This document shows, one piece after another, positions 57,359 to 64,000 of a stretch of 64,000 nt of DNA; the first letter of the stretch is position 1; every line of letters begins with the position of its first letter. A program made the translations under genes and the position numbers. The notes under the pieces were generated by a model. That model was not told the DNA's origin. It made no database searches and saw nothing but the letters and a program-made list of their open reading frames with translations. The stretch spans positions 186,001-250,000 of the forward strand of contig JBAOIR010000036.1 of the NCBI GenBank assembly GCA_037045585.1, in the 5' to 3' direction. Origin of the DNA: SSF14 sp037045585 (GTDB lineage Bacteria > Actinomycetota > Acidimicrobiia > Acidimicrobiales > Microtrichaceae).

Positions 57359-58771
57359 GTGTCACGCAATCGAATTTTAGCAGTCCTTTTTTTTGGCGTG
57401 TTGATGGCCGCACTGGATATTGCCATCCTCGGCCCGGCCCTACCCACCATCCAGCAGGCGTTTGGCGTCGGCGAACGCGACATCGCCTGGGTCTTTAGCA
57501 TTTATGTGCTGATGAACCTGGTCAGCACGCCCTTGATGGCAAAACTTTCGGATCGCTATGGCCGGCGCACAGTCTACATTGCCGACGTGGCGCTCTTTGG
57601 CCTCGGCTCCGCCATCGTGATGCTGTCGCCCTCATTTGCAATCCTGCTGCTGGGCCGTGCCATCCAGGGTCTGGGGGCCGGCGGCATCTTCCCGGTTGCC
57701 TCGGCGGTAATCGGCGACACCTTTCCCCCGGAAAAGCGCGGCAGTGCGCTGGGTATGATCGGGGCCGTGTTTGGCCTGGCGTTTATCGTCGGGCCGATTG
57801 TCGGCGGCCTGCTGCTGCTGTTAAGCTGGCACTGGATTTTTGCCATCAACCTGCCAATTGCGCTGGTGTTGGGTCTGCTGGCGTGGCGCACGCTGCCCGC
57901 GACTCGCCCGGCGGCGAGCCAGGCGTTCGACTGGCTGGGCATGACCTTGTTGGCCGTGCTGCTGGCGGCGCTGGCCTATGGCCTCAACCAGATCGACACC
58001 CAGAACTTTGCCGCCAGCCTGCTGTCGCTGCAAGTGTGGCCGTTCCTGCTGGCCGCCGTGGTGCTGGCCCCGGTTTTCTGGCTGGTCGAGCAGCGCGCCG
58101 CCGACCCCATCGTGCGGCCCGATCTGCTCGCCCCGCGCCAGATGAAGCTGGCGAGCGCGCTCTCGTTTGGGGCCGGCCTGGGCGAAGTCAGCGTGCTGTT
58201 TATGCCGGCGCTGGCCGTAGCCGCCTTTGCCGTTACCTCTTCGGCGGCCAGCTTTATGTTAATGCCGTTGGTGATCGCCCTGTTTATCGGCTCGCCCCTG
58301 GCCGGGCGGCTGCTCGACCGGCTCGGCTCGCGCACGGTAATCATCGGCGGCGCGGCCCTGCTGGCGCTGGGCACCAGCAGCATGGGATTGTGGGGTGCTT
58401 CACAAATCGGGTATTATGGCGGCAGCATCTTGGTTGGCTTTGGGCTGGCCGCCCTTCTGGGCGCGCCCATTCGCTACATCATGCTCAACGAGGCAGCGGC
58501 CAAAGACCGGGCGGCGGCGCAGAGTGTGGCAACCGTGTTTACCAGTGTCGGCCAGTTGGTTGGCGCAGCGGCGGTCGGCGCGATTGCGGACAGCATCGGC
58601 GGCGCCGCCGGCTACAGCGCCGCTTTTCTGGCCATCGGCAGCATTGGTTTCGTCTTGACGGCGCTGGCCTTTGCGCTGAAGAACCGGGTGCAGGAGCAGG
58701 CAACCGTAGCCGCCAACCTGCCGCCTGCCAGGCCGGAAACGGCGGCAGTTTCCACGGGCGCGCAGCATTGA
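57359..58771 (+). CDS. MFS multidrug-type exporter (DHA2 family, 14 helices)
   Basis: A 470-residue transporter. It begins GTG (NRILAVLFFGVLMAALDIAI) and shows LDIAILGPALPTIQQAF, motif A KLSDRYGRRTVYI, GRAIQGLGAGGIFPVASAVI (motif C region), the LGMIGAVFGLAFIVGPIVGG antiporter motif and WHWIFAINLPIAL, all typical of DHA2 drug:H+ antiporters. About 14 hydrophobic segments. Intact. Preceded by a palindromic operator and followed, after two genes, by a TetR gene, which suggests a self-contained efflux unit. Confidence 0.93.
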   Translation: MSRNRILAVLFFGVLMAALDIAILGPALPTIQQAFGVGERDIAWVFSIYVLMNLVSTPLMAKLSDRYGRRTVYIADVALFGLGSAIVMLSPSFAILLLGRAIQGLGAGGIFPVASAVIGDTFPPEKRGSALGMIGAVFGLAFIVGPIVGGLLLLLSWHWIFAINLPIALVLGLLAWRTLPATRPAASQAFDWLGMTLLAVLLAALAYGLNQIDTQNFAASLLSLQVWPFLLAAVVLAPVFWLVEQRAADPIVRPDLLAPRQMKLASALSFGAGLGEVSVLFMPALAVAAFAVTSSAASFMLMPLVIALFIGSPLAGRLLDRLGSRTVIIGGAALLALGTSSMGLWGASQIGYYGGSILVGFGLAALLGAPIRYIMLNEAAAKDRAAAQSVATVFTSVGQLVGAAAVGAIADSIGGAAGYSAAFLAIGSIGFVLTALAFALKNRVQEQATVAANLPPARPETAAVSTGAQH

Positions 58772-58858
58772 GTCGTTATTTTCCTGGATTATTCGCCAGG
58801 CATCACTCATCCATGTGACCATAGATCTATCAATCAGGATCAAACTAGGAGAGATCGC

Positions 58859-59332
58859 ATGTACCTGTTCACCTTGACCGCGCACAATTTCATGCGCTGG
58901 ATCATCGTTCTGCTGGCCGTCTATGCGCTGGTGCGCATCTTTATGGGCGTCTTCGGCAAGCGCGAATTCACCGAAACCGACCGCAAGGCGCTTTCGTTCT
59001 ATGCCATCGGCATGGACATCCAACTTTTGTTGGGGTTGCTGCTCTACTTCTTCCTCAGCCCCATCACGACGGCTGCGTTTGGCAATTTCGGCGCGGCAAT
59101 GGGCAACAGCGCCGTTCGCTTCTTCGCCGTCGAGCATATTCTGCTGATGGTGGTGGCCGTCGTCCTGGCGCATCTGGCAGGCGTCATGGTAAAACGCGCC
59201 ACGACATCCGCCGCCAAGTTCAACCGCGCCGCCATCTGGCTGACGCTCTCGGTGCTGGCTGTGCTGGCCGGCATTCCCTGGACGCAGGCCCCCTTGTTCC
59301 GGCTGGGCGCAGTGCTGCAGTATTTCGTCTAG
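58859..59332 (+). CDS. Four-helix membrane protein, cytochrome-b-like
   Basis: A 157-residue protein with four hydrophobic segments: FMRWIIVLLAVYALVRIFMG, MDIQLLLGLLLYFFL, HILLMVVAVVLAHLAGVMV and AIWLTLSVLAVLAGIP. Histidines sit near membrane faces (HNFMRW in helix 1, EHILL and LAHL in helix 3), the pattern of small b-type cytochromes. No family named with certainty. It lies between the MFS exporter and its TetR gene. Confidence 0.65.
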   Translation: MYLFTLTAHNFMRWIIVLLAVYALVRIFMGVFGKREFTETDRKALSFYAIGMDIQLLLGLLLYFFLSPITTAAFGNFGAAMGNSAVRFFAVEHILLMVVAVVLAHLAGVMVKRATTSAAKFNRAAIWLTLSVLAVLAGIPWTQAPLFRLGAVLQYFV

Positions 59333-59347
59333 AGGCCGCCAACCTGC

Positions 59348-59385
59348 GGAGCGCAGACCAACTACGAGCAGTGGGTCTGCGCTCC
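59348..59385. terminator. Hairpin between the four-helix protein and the TetR gene
   Basis: A perfect 12-bp stem, GGAGCGCAGACC and GGTCTGCGCTCC, with a 14-base loop. No clear T-run after it. Confidence 0.65.
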
Positions 59386-59411
59386 GTTCAGTTGTGGGCC
59401 GAGGAAAGCTT

Positions 59412-60006
59412 ATGAGCGAAACGGAAGGCAGCCGCGCTGCCATTTTGGAGGCCGCCAAGCACCTCTTTATGCAGGACGGCTTTCGCGGCATTTCCATGCG
59501 CCAGATTGCGGAAGCGGTAGGCGTGACCAAAGCCGCCCTGTATTATCATTTTCACGACAAAGAAGAACTGTTTGTCGCCATTGTCGAGCAGTATCTGCTG
59601 GCAATGTCCGCCTTAATCGACGAGGTAGCCGCAACGGACGAAAGCGCACGCGCCCAGATCAGCGAATTGGTGCGCCGCATCCTTGCCCAGCCGGCGGAAC
59701 AACGGTCGATCATTCGCCTTGCCAGCCAGGAGTTGGGCAACATCAGCCCGCCCAACCGCGCCCGTTTTCTGGCCTTGTATCACGACCGGTTTGTCGAACG
59801 CATCACCGCCCTTCTGGAACGGGGTATGGTGGCCGGCGAGCTGCGTCCAATTGACCCCAGCTTTGCCACCTGGGCGCTGCTGGGCATGATGTACCCCTAT
59901 CTGCACCCCACGCCGCCGACGCAGTTGCCGCTGGATGATGCCCGGATCGAGCAACTGCTGCAAATCTTCTTTGACGGCCTTACCCCCCCGCGCCCTGGTC
60001 AGTTGA
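59412..60006 (+). CDS. TetR-family transcriptional regulator, likely repressor of the MFS exporter
   Basis: A ~198-residue repressor: SRAAILEAAKHLFMQDGFRG then ISMRQIAEAVGVTKAALYYHF and HDKEELFVAIVEQYL make the DNA-binding domain; the rest is a ligand domain with LASQELGNISPPNRARFLAL. ATG 59412 was chosen because an RBS-like GAGGAAAG precedes it and the helix-turn-helix spacing fits. The frame does not stop but runs into the CBS protein; the TGA at 60004, one frame over, is the likely true stop, with an indel just before it. The AcrR-like half matches the palindrome at 57311. Confidence 0.87.
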
Positions 60007-60173
60007 CCAGTTGTGCAACTAAACACTTGTCCAAGTTGATTCTCCCCACGTGCATGAAGCACAGGCGAGAAAACTGTTCTATAGTGGGTATGTCCTGGAT
60101 CGGACACACCGACTGTCTTTCCGCGTCTATCACGCGAGCGGTTTTTCGCTGTGTATTCAAGGAGGAATGCACT

Positions 60174-60822
60174 ATGCTGGTAAAGAATCGCATGACCACA
60201 CCGGCCCTGACTATTACGCCGGAAGCAAGTTTCCAAGATGCGCTCAAGATGATGCGTGACCACAAGTTCCGCCGCATCCCCGTTGTGGATCACGACGGGA
60301 AGCTGATCGGGATTGTGTCCGAACGTGATCTGCTGCACGCTTCCCCTTCGCCGGCAACGTCGCTGAGCGTGTGGGAGGTGAATTATCTCCTGTGGAAGCT
60401 AAAAGTGGCGGACATCATGACCCACCACGTGATCACGATTTCGCAGGATGCGCCGATTGAGGATGCCGCCAACCTGATGGTGACGCGCAAGATCGGCGGG
60501 CTGCCGGTGGTGAACAACGCCAACCAGGTGGTCGGCGTGATCACGGAGACGGACATCTTCAAGGCCTTCGCCGAGTTGATGGGCAGCGGCGAAGCGGGGT
60601 CTGCGGCTGACGCTCAAGGTGCCCAGCGGCAGCGGCACGCTGGCGCGGCTGTCGCAGGCCATCTATGAAGCGGGTGGGTTGATCGTCAGCGTCGGCTCCT
60701 TGGACAGGGAGAGCGACGGCGAGCGTGAGTTGATTGTAAAGGTGCGCGGCGTCGGTAAGGAACAAATTGTTAAAGTCCTGGAAGCATTGGGCGACCATGT
60801 GATCGACGCCCGCGAGGTTTAG
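60174..60822 (+). CDS. CBS-pair protein with C-terminal ACT-like domain, frameshifted
   Basis: A ~215-residue AcuB-like protein. Two CBS motifs: MLVKNRMTTPALTITPEAS with DHDGKLIGIVSERDLL, and VADIMTHHVITISQDAP with NANQVVGVITETDIF. They bind adenosine nucleotides. After an indel near 60597 an ACT-like end follows (GTLARLSQAIYEAGGLIVSVGS ... EQIVKVLEALGDHVIDAREV). RBS GGAGGAA precedes ATG 60174. A promoter-like region lies before it. The nifJ gene follows after 38 bases, so the protein may sense energy state for pyruvate metabolism. Confidence 0.87.
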
Positions 60823-60860
60823 AAAGTTATTGGCACTTTTATTGTTAGAAGGAGACTATT

Positions 60861-63411
<2,551 letters not shown>

Positions 63412-63420
<9 letters not shown>

Positions 63421-63430
63421 ACTGTGCGAG
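63412..63430. other. Scaffold join 5: nifJ to IS21-type transposase
   Basis: The PFOR frame ends at VIANA and the minus-strand IstA frame (GQRLAQ) begins within a few bases. Neither is complete. Whether this is a real insertion or an assembly join cannot be told; IS21 termini and target duplication are not seen. Confidence 0.65.
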
Positions 63431-64000
63431 CCGCTGGCCGATCGTCTCGGTGTGTCCCCGCAGGATTTCCGCCTGGCGTTTGCGGCATTGCGCCTCGAGC
63501 CAGGCGTTGAAGTCATCCCAGCAGGCGAAGCGCGGCAGCGGAACCATGAAAGTGCGCCGCGCCCATCCGACCAGCCCCTCGACGGCGCCCTTGTCGTTAC
63601 CCTTGCCGGGCCGGCCGTAGCGGTCGCGGATCAGGTAGTGCGACAGGAACCCGCTGAAGAGCGTCGCCCGCTTGCGGGTTCCGTCTGGCAGGATGCGCGC
63701 CACGAGGCACCGATCATTGTCGTAGAGCACCGACTGCGGCACGCGCCCGAAAAACGCGAAGGCGTGGACGTGGCCGTCCACCCAGGCCTCGGCGGTCGCC
63801 GCCGGATAGGCGCGGACGAAGCTAGCGTCGCTGTGCGGCAGGTCGAAGGCGAAGAAATGCGCCGTCTGCTCGACGCCGCCGATCACAACCGCCGCCTCGC
63901 CGAAGTCGGCCTGGGCGTGGCCCGGCGGGTGATGCAGCGGCACGAACATCTCCCGCCCGCGCCGCCGATGCTCCCGGATGTAGTCTTTCACGATGGTGTA
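63421..64000 (-). mobile_element. istA: IS21-family transposase IstA, internal fragment
   Basis: Minus-strand reading gives part of IstA, running off the window end. The integrase core has HAQADFGEAAVVIGG (first Asp), ESVLYDNDRCL-like SVLYDNDRCLVARI (second Asp) and NDKGAVEGLVGWARRTFMVP (Glu), which is the IS21 DDE signature. Before it, MKDYIREHRRRGREMFVPL fits the IstA linker. The N-terminal helix-turn-helix lies beyond 64000, and the C-terminal part is cut by the join at 63421. The partner IstB is not in the window. Confidence 0.88.

Overview
This window does not read as one genome. It looks like a metagenomic scaffold built from at least three bacterial sources, with five abrupt joins inside coding sequence (about 15398, 22090, 37762, 56375 and 63421) and dozens of one- or two-base frameshifts in otherwise well conserved genes. 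All source assignments are inferences from protein features and gene order; no search was run.

Block A (1-~15397) looks like a high-GC actinobacterium, probably of the Acidimicrobiia type. It holds the end of a riboflavin operon (ribBA, a type II lumazine synthase, and a type I lumazine synthase with a His/Asp-rich tail), an RNA methyltransferase, a VOC protein, hisG, a cold-shock-like protein, a pentapeptide-repeat lipoprotein, an M3 oligoendopeptidase, an esterase-like lipoprotein, another lipoprotein, a TetR/P450 pair, the DUF1844-type gene / infC-rpmI-rplT-tsnR-like ribosomal cluster, and an FMN-dependent hydroxyacid oxidase cut by the first join.

Block B (~15398-~22090) looks betaproteobacterial. 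Everything is on the minus strand: an aldehyde dehydrogenase (3' half), a small c-type cytochrome, two MauG/cytochrome c peroxidase-like dihaem proteins and a quinol-type nitric oxide reductase with 4-base overlaps, then gmk, rpoZ and the first codons of spoT. Frameshifts are very dense.

Block C (~22090-~63421) looks like Chloroflexota (Caldilinea/Anaerolineae style) and may itself be three contigs. It carries an HlyD/ABC exporter, a NarL-type regulator beside a two-propeller hybrid sensor kinase, rsgA, a PcrA/UvrD helicase, an SDR enzyme, a ribose-type ABC importer (binding protein, permease, ATPase), a potassium module (two TrkA/RCK proteins and a KimA/YdaO-type transporter), an AlkZ-like winged-helix protein beside a radical SAM protein with a 176-bp tandem duplication between them, UspA, a GAF sensor kinase/NarL pair, an ABC exporter, an HIT-like protein, a secreted RHS/YD-repeat protein, a PEP-utilising phosphotransferase, a cation diffusion facilitator, an MFS exporter with a TetR gene and a palindromic operator, a CBS-domain protein and a pyruvate:ferredoxin oxidoreductase. 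The last ~580 bases are part of an IS21-type transposase.

No CRISPR array, rRNA or tRNA was recognised. I found no convincing wholly new system. The points most worth a second look are the type II plus type I lumazine synthase pair with its metal-binding-like tail, the HIT protein lacking its nucleophile histidine, the leader of the potassium operon, and the 176-bp duplication. The scaffold's chimeric nature should be settled before any gene-neighbourhood argument is made across a join.
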